Translations under genes and position numbers: made by a program
Source: CAYGEY01 sp964349065
Lineage (GTDB): Bacteria > Patescibacteriota > Gracilibacteria > 1-14-2-50-48-13
Direction of reading: 5' to 3'
Assembly: GCA_964349065.1 (NCBI GenBank)
Contig: CAYGEY010000019.1
Span: forward strand, 1-18,231
Length of the DNA: 18,231 bases
Shown here: positions 7,842-15,229 of the stretch, piece after piece
Layout of the letters: the number at the start of each line of letters is the position of its first letter
Position numbering within the stretch: the stretch's first letter is position 1
The notes under the pieces: generated by a model
What the model was told of the DNA's origin: nothing
Database searches by the model: none
The model's input: the letters and a program-made list of their open reading frames with translations, nothing else

Positions 7842-9209
7842 ATGACTGAATCTATTTTTACCCCCCCACATAGTTTAGATGCAGAAAAGAGTGTTATTGG
7901 CAGTTGCTTGCTAGATAAAGAAGCTATTATCAAGGTTTCTGATTTAATCAAGCCACAGGACTTTTATGATGCAAATCATGGGGCAATATATGAGGCCATT
8001 ACTGGTTTATTTCAAAACCACAAACCAGTAGATGTGATTACGGTGGCAGATAAATTAAAAGATAACAATTTACTTGATCGAATCGGCGGACCAAGTTATT
8101 TAGTAGAACTTTCTGTCAGTTGCCCAAGCAGTACCAATGCTTTTGAATACGGTCTTCTTGTCAAAAATAAAGCAGTGTTACGTAATCTCATGAAGGCGGG
8201 TCAAGAAATTTCTAGTCATGCGATGAAAACCCAGGAAGAACTCACAGAAGTTTTAGAGAGATCAGAACGAAGTTTGTTTATGGTAACTCAGACGTTTATT
8301 AACAATCATTTTATTCATATTAAAGACATCTTGGGATCAAGGTACGAAGAATTTTGTAACCTCCATGATTCTAAAGATAAGAATAAGATCAAGGGAATTT
8401 CCTATGGGTTTTCCAATATTGATTTTTACACCCAAGGTCTAAAACCATCTGAACTTATTATAGTGGCTGCAAGACCATCAATGGGTAAATCAGCTTTTGC
8501 ATTAAATATGGTAGCACATGCCGCTCTCAAAGAACATAAGGTAGTTGGTTTCTTTTCACTAGAAATGCCAAAGGAACAACTCGTTGATCGTATGTTTTCA
8601 ACTCTCCTTGAGGTTGATTCCAGTAAATTACAAAAGGGATTATTGGATGATAATGACTTTGCGCGCATGGGAGAAGTGATGGATGATCTTTCTTTAGCAG
8701 AAATATATTTCGACGATGCAGGAGGTCTTACAATCGCTGAGCTAAAATCCAAAGCAAGAAGACTACAGATGGAACATGGTCTTGATATGATTGTCATCGA
8801 CTACTTACAACTTATGTCCGGAAAGGACCCAAATAACAGAGTTCAAGAAATCTCTGAAATTTCTAGAGGTCTCAAAGCCCTAGCGAAAGAACTAAGAATA
8901 CCAGTTGTCGCACTGGCACAACTCTCACGTGCCAGTGAACAACGCCCAAATAAACAACCAATTTTATCTGATCTCAGAGACAGTGGATCAATCGAGCAAG
9001 ATGCTGATGTAGTACTCATGATGTATAGAGAATCATATTATGACCCAGAGTGCGAATTTCCAAATAGAACAGACATATTTATAAAGAAGAATAGAAACGG
9101 CCCTGTTGGAGCTGTAGATCTCATATTTGAGATTGAAAAAGGTAAATTCGTTGTTCCAGAAAAAAAGTTTGATTTTTCTGAAGATATATCGCATAGTTTT
9201 GCCGCTTAA
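7842..9209 (+). CDS. dnaB: Replicative DNA helicase DnaB
   Basis: DnaB is the hexameric 5'-3' helicase that unwinds DNA at the replication fork and binds primase. The 455-aa product has the N-terminal helical domain (HSLDAEKSVIGSCLLD from residue 10, which is typical) and the RecA-like C-terminal domain. Walker A is ARPSMGKS (210-217), followed by FSLEMPKEQLVDRM, the Walker B region MIVIDYLQLM, the DNA-binding stretch ALAQLSRASEQR, and the arginine-finger region LRDSGSIEQDADVVLMMYR. No intein interrupts the Walker A or other common insertion sites. It is the first gene of a probable four-gene run with the 7TM protein (11-nt gap), the ATP-grasp fusion and ftsE. That arrangement ties an essential gene to the unusual membrane system downstream. 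Confidence 0.97.
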   Translation: MTESIFTPPHSLDAEKSVIGSCLLDKEAIIKVSDLIKPQDFYDANHGAIYEAITGLFQNHKPVDVITVADKLKDNNLLDRIGGPSYLVELSVSCPSSTNAFEYGLLVKNKAVLRNLMKAGQEISSHAMKTQEELTEVLERSERSLFMVTQTFINNHFIHIKDILGSRYEEFCNLHDSKDKNKIKGISYGFSNIDFYTQGLKPSELIIVAARPSMGKSAFALNMVAHAALKEHKVVGFFSLEMPKEQLVDRMFSTLLEVDSSKLQKGLLDDNDFARMGEVMDDLSLAEIYFDDAGGLTIAELKSKARRLQMEHGLDMIVIDYLQLMSGKDPNNRVQEISEISRGLKALAKELRIPVVALAQLSRASEQRPNKQPILSDLRDSGSIEQDADVVLMMYRESYYDPECEFPNRTDIFIKKNRNGPVGAVDLIFEIEKGKFVVPEKKFDFSEDISHSFAA

Positions 9210-9220
9210 CAAAGTGCTTT

Positions 9221-10789
9221 ATGCAAATTCTTTCACTCTTCAAAAAATATATTCCGTTTTTTTTCACAATATTCATAATTTTTGGACTTTTTTTCCCCGG
9301 CTCTTTTGCTGCAGATCCTATTTCAACAATAGAATCTATTCAAAATTTTGAGGCAAAAATAGTTTCTGAAAATTACGTTGAAGTCGGAAAAAAAATATTA
9401 TTGAATACAAGTAATAGTATCCTCCCCTCCGGGAAAAATATTTCATATACATGGACAATAAGTAATGGAAACAAAGACGTAGGTTCTGAAGTTATTGCTA
9501 TCTTCGATAAGCCGGGAACATATACAATAAACCTCACAGTAAATATAGATGGAAAGATTTTCAAAACCTCAAAAGATATTTTTGCATACCAAAAAGTTAT
9601 TACTTTTTTTTATAATGGTGACGAAGAGATTTTTGAAAAAAACATACAGGATGTAAGAAATATTACAGAAAAAAATGCATATTTACTTTCTATAATCAAA
9701 AGACCAATAACAAAAAATTTATTTTCTGAAGATGATGATTTTAATGCACTGATAAAAGAAAAGAACCTATTATTAAACTCAGATATTATTATTGCTGGAC
9801 CGGATTCAACTAAATTCCTTTCATTACTTTCCCATATTTCACCAAGTTTATCCGAAGGAGAACGACAAAAATTCGCTACTATACCCGTAATCATTTCTAC
9901 AAAAGATAATCTCGTAGAGATTTCTCTCATTGCAGAGAAATTAAAAAAGGTCATTCCATCAAGTATATTTTCTATTACACAGAAAGACGTTTTTTCAAAT
10001 ATAAGTTCTTATGTACAAAATCCGAAATTCCAAGAGATTATCGAAAAAATCCCAAAATCTGAGCGTATAACTGTCAAACAGCAAGAGGGAAATATGTTTC
10101 CATACCTCCTACTTTCCGCAAGTATTACTGAAGGAATTGCCTCCGGCGTGCCACATGAAGCCATTATATTCATCTTGTTTATACCTTTTCTCATGCTCAT
10201 AATTTCATTTATGAAGCAGGTAGTAGGATTAGAAACCATCGGTGTCTTTCACACAATTGTACTTACTCTATGTTTTTTAATTCTTGGTATCACAAAGGGT
10301 TCACTCATATTCCTACTCGTCATTATTATAGGAATTCTAACCAGGTTACTAATAAAAAAATGGAGTATTCTCTACATGTCAAAATTAGGATTGCAATTAT
10401 CATTTACATCATTGGCAACGTTATTCATACTCATTATCGGTGCAAAATTAGGAATATTTTTTGGTCTCGATCCATACGCCGGAGAAAAAACATTACTTTC
10501 TTTATTACCGATGCTCATTATTGCAATGGAGTCAGATAAGCTCTCTCTCATTGCAGTGAGACAAAGAGACACGAAGGATGATCTTATACGATTAATTTCA
10601 ACCTTTTGTATTGTATGTATCGGATACATTATCATTCGGTTTCAACCATTTGAAATGTTCCTCTTTGCAATTCCGGAAATAGTATTACTAGCAATGGTTG
10701 CAGAATTTTTATTAGGAAGATACAAGGGACTAAGGGCAGTAGAGTTTATCAGATTTCGAGAGCTTTTACGACATGATCTTGAAGAATAA
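9221..10789 (+). CDS. 7TM_transglut-type membrane protein with PKD-like ectodomain
   Basis: The 522-aa product has a signal peptide (1 to about 30, ending FPGSFAA). A PKD-like beta domain follows at about 42-125 (ISYTWTISNGN, then FDKPGTYTINLTV). Residues about 126-285 form a second exported domain I cannot name. The C-terminal half (about 293-500) has about seven hydrophobic segments. It carries the signature I associate with PF14402 (7TM_transglut): VVGLETIGVFHTIVLTL, LLPMLIIAMESDKLS and LLGRYKGLRAVEFIRFREL near the C-terminus. In known members this bundle follows an inactive transglutaminase domain (PF14400) and sits beside a RimK-like ATP-grasp ligase. Here the ligase gene starts 2 nt downstream, matching that context, but the transglutaminase-like part is not recognisable. 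Its inferred role is to sense or present an envelope substrate to the cytoplasmic ligase/peptidase. It lacks an SD and is probably translated as part of the dnaB operon. Confidence 0.85.
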   Translation: MQILSLFKKYIPFFFTIFIIFGLFFPGSFAADPISTIESIQNFEAKIVSENYVEVGKKILLNTSNSILPSGKNISYTWTISNGNKDVGSEVIAIFDKPGTYTINLTVNIDGKIFKTSKDIFAYQKVITFFYNGDEEIFEKNIQDVRNITEKNAYLLSIIKRPITKNLFSEDDDFNALIKEKNLLLNSDIIIAGPDSTKFLSLLSHISPSLSEGERQKFATIPVIISTKDNLVEISLIAEKLKKVIPSSIFSITQKDVFSNISSYVQNPKFQEIIEKIPKSERITVKQQEGNMFPYLLLSASITEGIASGVPHEAIIFILFIPFLMLIISFMKQVVGLETIGVFHTIVLTLCFLILGITKGSLIFLLVIIIGILTRLLIKKWSILYMSKLGLQLSFTSLATLFILIIGAKLGIFFGLDPYAGEKTLLSLLPMLIIAMESDKLSLIAVRQRDTKDDLIRLISTFCIVCIGYIIIRFQPFEMFLFAIPEIVLLAMVAEFLLGRYKGLRAVEFIRFRELLRHDLEE

Positions 10790-10791
10790 TT

Positions 10792-13233
10792 ATGATTAAA
10801 CCATGGGACATTCTAGGATATAATTCCAGGTATCTTGAATATATCAAAAAATATAACTCAGGGGCAAAAATGGCTTTGGCTGATGATAAATTAAAGACAA
10901 AGCGCTTTTTAGAAGCTCGAGGCATCAGAGTTCCGAAATTACTTGAAACCTTTGATAATGAGCAAAAAATATCAACAGAAGTAATCGCAAAACTCCCAAG
11001 TAATATCGTCATCAAGCCAAACAACGGATCCAGGGGACAAGGGATTGTTGTACTTTGTAGAAAAACAAAGGAAGGATTTGAAAAACTGGATGGAGAAGTT
11101 ATGACATTTCAGGAAATTTCGTCTCATATACGATCAATTATCAACGGGGTGTATTCAATGAAAGCTCACAACGACATTGCACTTATTGAAAAAAGAATTG
11201 AAGCCCATGACTCACTCAAATCAATAGTCTACAAAGGATTGCCAGATATTCGAGTAATAGTATGTAATTTGGTTCCAGTTATTGCTATGCTTCGTATTCC
11301 TACAGCAGAATCGAGTGGAAAAGCAAACATGGATGCCGGCGCAGTAGGAGCCGGGATAGATATGGCAAAAGGTACAATAACTTATCTTGCCAGATATAAT
11401 AAAACAATTAAGGAATTGCCGGGTTTTGGATCGATCTCCGGAATGAAAATACCTTTTTGGAATGAAATCTTGCACATAGCCTCTACCTGCCAACAACTTA
11501 CCGGAATTGGATTTTTAGGAGTAGATATCGTTATCGACAAAAATGGACCCATGCTCATGGAGTTAAATGCTCGCCCGGGACTTAAAATTCAGATTGCCAA
11601 TTTAGTTCCTCTCAAAGGAAGACTTCGCAGAATCGAGGGGCTGAAAGTAAGCTCACCAAAACATGGAGTGGAAATATCCAAAAATCTTTTTGGACATAAA
11701 CTAGACCGGGATATCAAACAACTTTCCGGTAAAACGATTATTGGAAATAAAGAGTACATAGCACTTTCATTTCGTAATGAAACAAAACTCCTCAAGGCCA
11801 AAATCAATCCACTCTTAAGTGAGAATATCTTATCTTCACAGATTTTTGACATACAAAGTAAAAAATATACTTCACTTTTATCTACAGAACAAGCACTGAC
11901 TTTAAAATATCAACTTCTTGATAAAAAAGGAAAATCACTATTCATACGAGGCGATTTGGAAGAAGGAACCGATGTCATCCTTGGAAAAAAAGAATTAAAA
12001 GGACTACTTATTGATCCATATAAGTACAAACTAGGCGACTCTCCAACTCTACCTAATGAACAATCTGATCAAAGTCATGAAAGATTAGACTCATATGACA
12101 AAAAAATCTGGCAAGAAATCGATCTATCACTATTTAAAATTGAACAACAATTTTCAAAACATTTTTCACTTTTTCCGAATAATTATCAAACAGAGTTTAA
12201 TGAATATCAAAGAAAAAAAGGGGAGTATAACCCACAATTTGAATACAAACAAAACGATGATTCGTACTTAGATTTAATGCATGATCTAGAGAGATTGGTC
12301 ATTTCTGAAGATCATCCACAGGGCATACTGTTTGCAAGGAAACGTGATGAATTGCTTCTCAAATTAGAGATGTTTTCATACATCGGCAAAGACGCTAAAA
12401 AATTCACAGAGTTATCAAAAGCACTCTATGTCGAAGTTGATCATGAGCTTTTATCAAAAGCGAAGCAAATCGTTGCAAAATATAATATGGTAAAACACAA
12501 CCTAAGCAGGGAAGAAATGCATGACGAAGAATTAAAAACAGAAATATTAAAATATCTGGCTAAACATGATATAAAGAACTATTCAATTATATTACGAAAT
12601 ACAGGATCATCTCGAATGAGTATCGGTAAATCAAGTAAAAAAAATATTTATATTATCAAAGGCAGTAAGGTGCACAGAGATTCAGTTCCGGGACTATTAA
12701 CTCATGAGATAGGGACTCATGTGCTGCGTAAAGAAAATAGTCATTTACATCCATACAAAATTTTCTCTACTGGTACAGCAAAGTATCTCGAAACCGAAGA
12801 GGGATTGGCAATCTATAATCAATCCAAATTCACAGATGAAGAAACTCAAAAAAACTATACTCCTGCTCTGACATACGTAAAAACTGCCGAAATATTAGAC
12901 TCATCCTTTGCTGATGCAAAAGATCTTGAATCCCTCCGATCATTTTTCAAAAAAGATGTTATCAATCAGCATATTTTAACTCTGATGTTCAAAAAAATAT
13001 TCCGAACAAAAAGAGGAATTGCTAATACAAAAGAAATTGGAGGCTACACCAAAGATCTGATTTATTTTTCAGGATTGGAACTTATCGAAAATTTTGTCCA
13101 GGATGGACGAAATTTGAAGGAGCTGTATATTGGAAAGGTGGGAGTGGGTGACTTACCCTTCATTGAGAACATCAAAGAAGTGAAACCTGCGACATATCTC
13201 CCCATATTTTATGACATTGACGATTCAATATGA
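10792..13233 (+). CDS. Fusion: RimK-like ATP-grasp ligase, degenerate RimB-like protease domain, DUF1704/MATCAP-like metallopeptidase
   Basis: This is an 813-aa three-part protein. Residues 1-285 match the alpha-L-glutamate-ligase-like ATP-grasp family (TIGR02291 type): MIKPWDILGYNSR start, ATP-binding IVIKPNNGSRGQG (73-84), metal ligands D245, E257 and N259, and ELNARPGLKIQIAN. Such enzymes form peptide or isopeptide bonds with ATP. Residues about 313-415 resemble the RimB/PF05618 retropepsin-like domain. The usual KAKIDTGA reads KAKINPLL (335-342), so the catalytic Asp is lost, while the distal GRxxLxGxxLVDP motif survives as GKKELKGLLIDP (398-409). Residues about 430-813 match DUF1704/TIGR02421, the family of the eukaryotic tubulin tyrosine carboxypeptidase MATCAP. 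HEIGTH (638-643, DNA 12703-12720) and EEGLA (669-673) supply the zinc ligands and catalytic Glu. No signal peptide is present, so the protein is cytoplasmic. It starts 2 nt after the 7TM gene and overlaps ftsE by 4 nt. The domain calls come from motif recognition; the substrate is unknown. Confidence 0.85.
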   Translation: MIKPWDILGYNSRYLEYIKKYNSGAKMALADDKLKTKRFLEARGIRVPKLLETFDNEQKISTEVIAKLPSNIVIKPNNGSRGQGIVVLCRKTKEGFEKLDGEVMTFQEISSHIRSIINGVYSMKAHNDIALIEKRIEAHDSLKSIVYKGLPDIRVIVCNLVPVIAMLRIPTAESSGKANMDAGAVGAGIDMAKGTITYLARYNKTIKELPGFGSISGMKIPFWNEILHIASTCQQLTGIGFLGVDIVIDKNGPMLMELNARPGLKIQIANLVPLKGRLRRIEGLKVSSPKHGVEISKNLFGHKLDRDIKQLSGKTIIGNKEYIALSFRNETKLLKAKINPLLSENILSSQIFDIQSKKYTSLLSTEQALTLKYQLLDKKGKSLFIRGDLEEGTDVILGKKELKGLLIDPYKYKLGDSPTLPNEQSDQSHERLDSYDKKIWQEIDLSLFKIEQQFSKHFSLFPNNYQTEFNEYQRKKGEYNPQFEYKQNDDSYLDLMHDLERLVISEDHPQGILFARKRDELLLKLEMFSYIGKDAKKFTELSKALYVEVDHELLSKAKQIVAKYNMVKHNLSREEMHDEELKTEILKYLAKHDIKNYSIILRNTGSSRMSIGKSSKKNIYIIKGSKVHRDSVPGLLTHEIGTHVLRKENSHLHPYKIFSTGTAKYLETEEGLAIYNQSKFTDEETQKNYTPALTYVKTAEILDSSFADAKDLESLRSFFKKDVINQHILTLMFKKIFRTKRGIANTKEIGGYTKDLIYFSGLELIENFVQDGRNLKELYIGKVGVGDLPFIENIKEVKPATYLPIFYDIDDSI

Positions 13234-13925
13234 TTGAATTTAGAAAAATATCAAAGAAGTTTGGGAATAGAACCGTAATCCAGGACTTGGATCTCTTTAT
13301 AAAAAAAGGAGAGTTTGTTTGTATTACCGGTCCTTCAGGAGCAGGTAAGTCAACATTGATACAGATGCTTATTGGACATATCAAGCCGACAGGTGGTAAT
13401 ATCTTGATAGACGGAACACACGTGGAAACTATGGATTTTGAGATGATCCAACTCCTTCGCAGAAAATTGGGAATAGTATTTCAGGATTATAAATTGCTGC
13501 CTCAAAAAACAGTGTTTGAAAACGTATCGTTTGCCCTTGAAGTCTGCGGCAAAAGCGATGCACATATTCATAAACTCGTGCCGAGAGTACTTGATATTGT
13601 GGGGCTTTTAGAAAGACAGGATCAGTATCCTGATGAGCTTTCCGGAGGTGAACAACAACGCACGGCCATTGCCAGAGCGCTTGTACACAACCCGAAGCTT
13701 ATTATTGCCGACGAGCCGACCGGCAATCTGGACAGTATCGCTTCCAAGAATGTGATTGACCTTTTTGCGGACATTCATCAGAGCGGAACGACAATTATTT
13801 TAACCACGCATAATTCTGATATTATTAAATATATTGATGAGAGAGTGGTGATTTTAGGTGACGGGGGAGTATCGTTTGACGGGAAGGTGAGTGATTTGAG
13901 TAAACCCAGGAAGAAGAAGGCATAG
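13230..13925 (+). CDS. ftsE: Cell-division ABC transporter ATP-binding protein FtsE
   Basis: FtsE is the ATPase that works with FtsX to control septal peptidoglycan hydrolases. The 231-aa product is full length for the family. It has Walker A GPSGAGKST (34-42), Q-loop Gln85 (VFQDYKLLP), signature LSGGEQQR (137-144), Walker B LIIADEPTGNLD (158-168) and an H-loop in LTTHNSD. It overlaps the upstream stop by 4 nt (ATGA), indicating translational coupling to the ATP-grasp fusion. The usual partner ftsX does not follow. Instead there are 61 nt and then a tRNA. Closely related LolD or MacB-type ATPases share these motifs, but the length and the FQDYKLLP stretch favour FtsE. Confidence 0.85.
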   Translation: MIEFRKISKKFGNRTVIQDLDLFIKKGEFVCITGPSGAGKSTLIQMLIGHIKPTGGNILIDGTHVETMDFEMIQLLRRKLGIVFQDYKLLPQKTVFENVSFALEVCGKSDAHIHKLVPRVLDIVGLLERQDQYPDELSGGEQQRTAIARALVHNPKLIIADEPTGNLDSIASKNVIDLFADIHQSGTTIILTTHNSDIIKYIDERVVILGDGGVSFDGKVSDLSKPRKKKA

Positions 13926-13938
13926 TCAAGAAATTGGG

Positions 13939-13966
13939 TTGCAGACTTTGCAACTACACTTACAAT
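13939..13966 (+). promoter_or_regulatory. Putative promoter for tRNA-Arg
   Basis: TTGCAG (13939-13944), a 16-nt spacer and TACAAT (13961-13966) lie 20 nt upstream of the tRNA 5' end. The -10 is five of six to consensus. The same stretch can form a short stem, GTTGCA with TGCAAC, which might weakly terminate ftsE transcripts, but no U-tract follows. Confidence 0.4.
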
Positions 13967-13986
13967 GTGTTTTGTACGTTTATCGT

Positions 13987-14063
13987 GCTCGCATAGCTCA
14001 GCTGGATAGAGCAGTGCCCTTCTAAGGCAAAGGTCGATGGTTCGAATCCATCTGCGGGTACCA
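13987..14063 (+). tRNA. tRNA-Arg (anticodon UCU)
   Basis: The 77-nt sequence folds as a cloverleaf. The acceptor stem is GCTCGCA with TGCGGGT, including G-U pairs. The D arm is GCTC-AGCTGGATA-GAGC. The anticodon loop CTTCTAA carries TCT at 14021-14023. The T arm is GATGG-TTCGAAT-CCATC, the discriminator is A, and CCA is encoded. The outermost anticodon-stem pair is a G-A mismatch. UCU reads AGA/AGG codons, which are common in the AT-rich genes here. Its 3' end lies 11 nt from the end of the convergent RhuM gene. tRNA 3' ends are frequent integration sites for mobile elements. Confidence 0.95.
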
Positions 14064-14074
14064 AAAAATTCTAT

Positions 14075-15082
14075 CTACAACAATCTTTGCACTATCCCAT
14101 CAAAATCTGAAACATACTCCTGATCTTGTTTTATACGAAATACATCATACTCAATCTCTGCTTTGATTTTCGCCTCTAGAGCAGTCACTTTTCCGCTATC
14201 AAGCAATATCGGGTAGTTTGAAATTTCCAAAACCTGTACTAATAATTTTGACCAATCTTCCATATTTGTGACTACTTGCCTTGTGGCACGATTTTCAGCT
14301 AAATCAAGGTATGCGGAAACTGTCTTTTCTAATTCTTTGAGATGTTGTTCTTCAAGATAATTTTTTGCAATGGTCACATCACTTTTCAAAATCTTTCCTT
14401 TAGGAGAATTTTTCCATGATTTTAGTCCCATGTATATCTTTTTTGCATCCGCTTTAGTATAAATTATTTCAGCAGCAGTTTGCCCGGTAATTGCCCAATG
14501 AAGTTTATTTTGAACAGTTGCAAAAAATTCTTTCGTGACAGGGGAAGTCCTATCATAATCAGCTGAAAGGGCAAAGAGATCTGTAATCTTTTGATAGAAT
14601 CTTCTTTCACTGAGACGAATCTCTCGAATTCGTTCAAGTAAATCATCAAAGTAATCCTTACCAAAATACTTGATCTGCTTCAATCGCTCATCATCCAATA
14701 CAAAGCCCTTCACAATGAATTCGTCTAAAATATTACCAGCCCAAATTCTAAATTTCATGGCACGATCAGAATTTACCCTGAAGCCAACAGCTACAATTGC
14801 TTTGAGGTTGTAATGAATGGTATTATAAAACTTTTCATCACTAGCAGTTACTCGAAATTTTCGAGTAACTGAATTTTCAATCAGTTCATTTGAATTAAAT
14901 ATTTCTTTAAGATGATAATTGATTGTATGTGATTCAACACCAAACAGCTCCGCCATCAACTTCTGATTCAACCAAAGAGTGTCATCAAAAAAATAAACAT
15001 CAATATTTACAAGACCATCTTCGGTTTTGTAGATGACAAAATTGTTAAACTTTTCTAGTTCCTGATTCTTATTATCATTCAT
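14075..15082 (-). CDS. RhuM-family protein (virulence RhuM / PF13310-like)
   Basis: The 335-aa product matches the RhuM family by its order of conserved stretches. These are an N-terminal DNA-binding-like segment (LWLNQKLMAELFGVESHTINYHLKEIF), then the family core YNLKAIVAVGFRVNSDRAMKFRIWA, and a long helical C-terminal part with FFATVQNKLHWAITGQTAAE. The biochemical role of RhuM proteins is not established. They occur in pathogenicity islands and other mobile or accessory regions, often beside restriction or toxin-like genes. I chose the ATG at 15082; a TTG two codons upstream (15088) is possible. It converges on tRNA-Arg with only 11 nt between, and lies downstream of the 117-aa gene on the same strand behind a terminator hairpin. 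An exact 27-bp inverted repeat lies inside the gene (14845-14871). Confidence 0.88.
   Translation of the reverse strand: MNDNKNQELEKFNNFVIYKTEDGLVNIDVYFFDDTLWLNQKLMAELFGVESHTINYHLKEIFNSNELIENSVTRKFRVTASDEKFYNTIHYNLKAIVAVGFRVNSDRAMKFRIWAGNILDEFIVKGFVLDDERLKQIKYFGKDYFDDLLERIREIRLSERRFYQKITDLFALSADYDRTSPVTKEFFATVQNKLHWAITGQTAAEIIYTKADAKKIYMGLKSWKNSPKGKILKSDVTIAKNYLEEQHLKELEKTVSAYLDLAENRATRQVVTNMEDWSKLLVQVLEISNYPILLDSGKVTALEAKIKAEIEYDVFRIKQDQEYVSDFDGIVQRLL
14845..14871. repeat. 27-bp inverted repeat inside the RhuM gene
   Basis: The arms CAGTTACTCGAAA and TTTCGAGTAACTG are perfect reverse complements around a single central T. It encodes the symmetrical-looking peptide SVTRKFRVTA, which falls in a normally conserved part of RhuM proteins. 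It may be a coincidence of codon choice, a DNA-binding target, or an mRNA hairpin. Confidence 0.6.
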
Positions 15083-15166
15083 ACTCAATTCTTACTAAGT
15101 GCTACACTTCAATCGTATGCACATCATGTTTACTTTTCAAGAAGAATAATAATTTTAAAAAATTCG

Positions 15167-15197
15167 AAGAAGGTCCATTATTATTAATGGACTTCTT
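15167..15197 (-). terminator. Intrinsic terminator after the 117-aa gene
   Basis: Arms AAGAAGGTCCATTA (15167-15180) and TAATGGACTTCTT (15185-15197) pair over 13 bp with one bulged G and a 4-nt loop. On the minus strand the stem is followed by CGAATTTTTT, a usable U-tract. It lies 32 nt past the stop of the 117-aa gene and would shield RhuM from that gene's transcription. Confidence 0.75.
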
Positions 15198-15229
15198 AAG
15201 ATTACCTACTTTTCAACACCGGATATATA

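Noticed and set aside
8911..8937. 9-bp perfect inverted repeat CACTGGCAC / GTGCCAGTG in dnaB
   Set aside because: It encodes the conserved ALAQLSRASE segment. A short dyad of this kind is plausible by chance and has no supporting context.
9127..9351. 74-codon plus-strand frame bridging dnaB and the 7TM gene
   Set aside because: It overlaps the ends of two well-supported genes in another frame. The peptide is Phe/Tyr/Asn-rich noise from the signal-peptide coding region.
9373..9954. Minus-strand open frames of 63 and 114 codons within the 7TM gene
   Set aside because: They are antisense shadows of the AT-rich ectodomain coding sequence with no initiation signals or recognisable content.
264..13233. 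UGA recoded as Gly (code 25), as in Gracilibacteria
   Set aside because: uvrB, queG and the ATP-grasp fusion all end at TGA where their families end, and no conserved ORF reads through an in-frame TGA.
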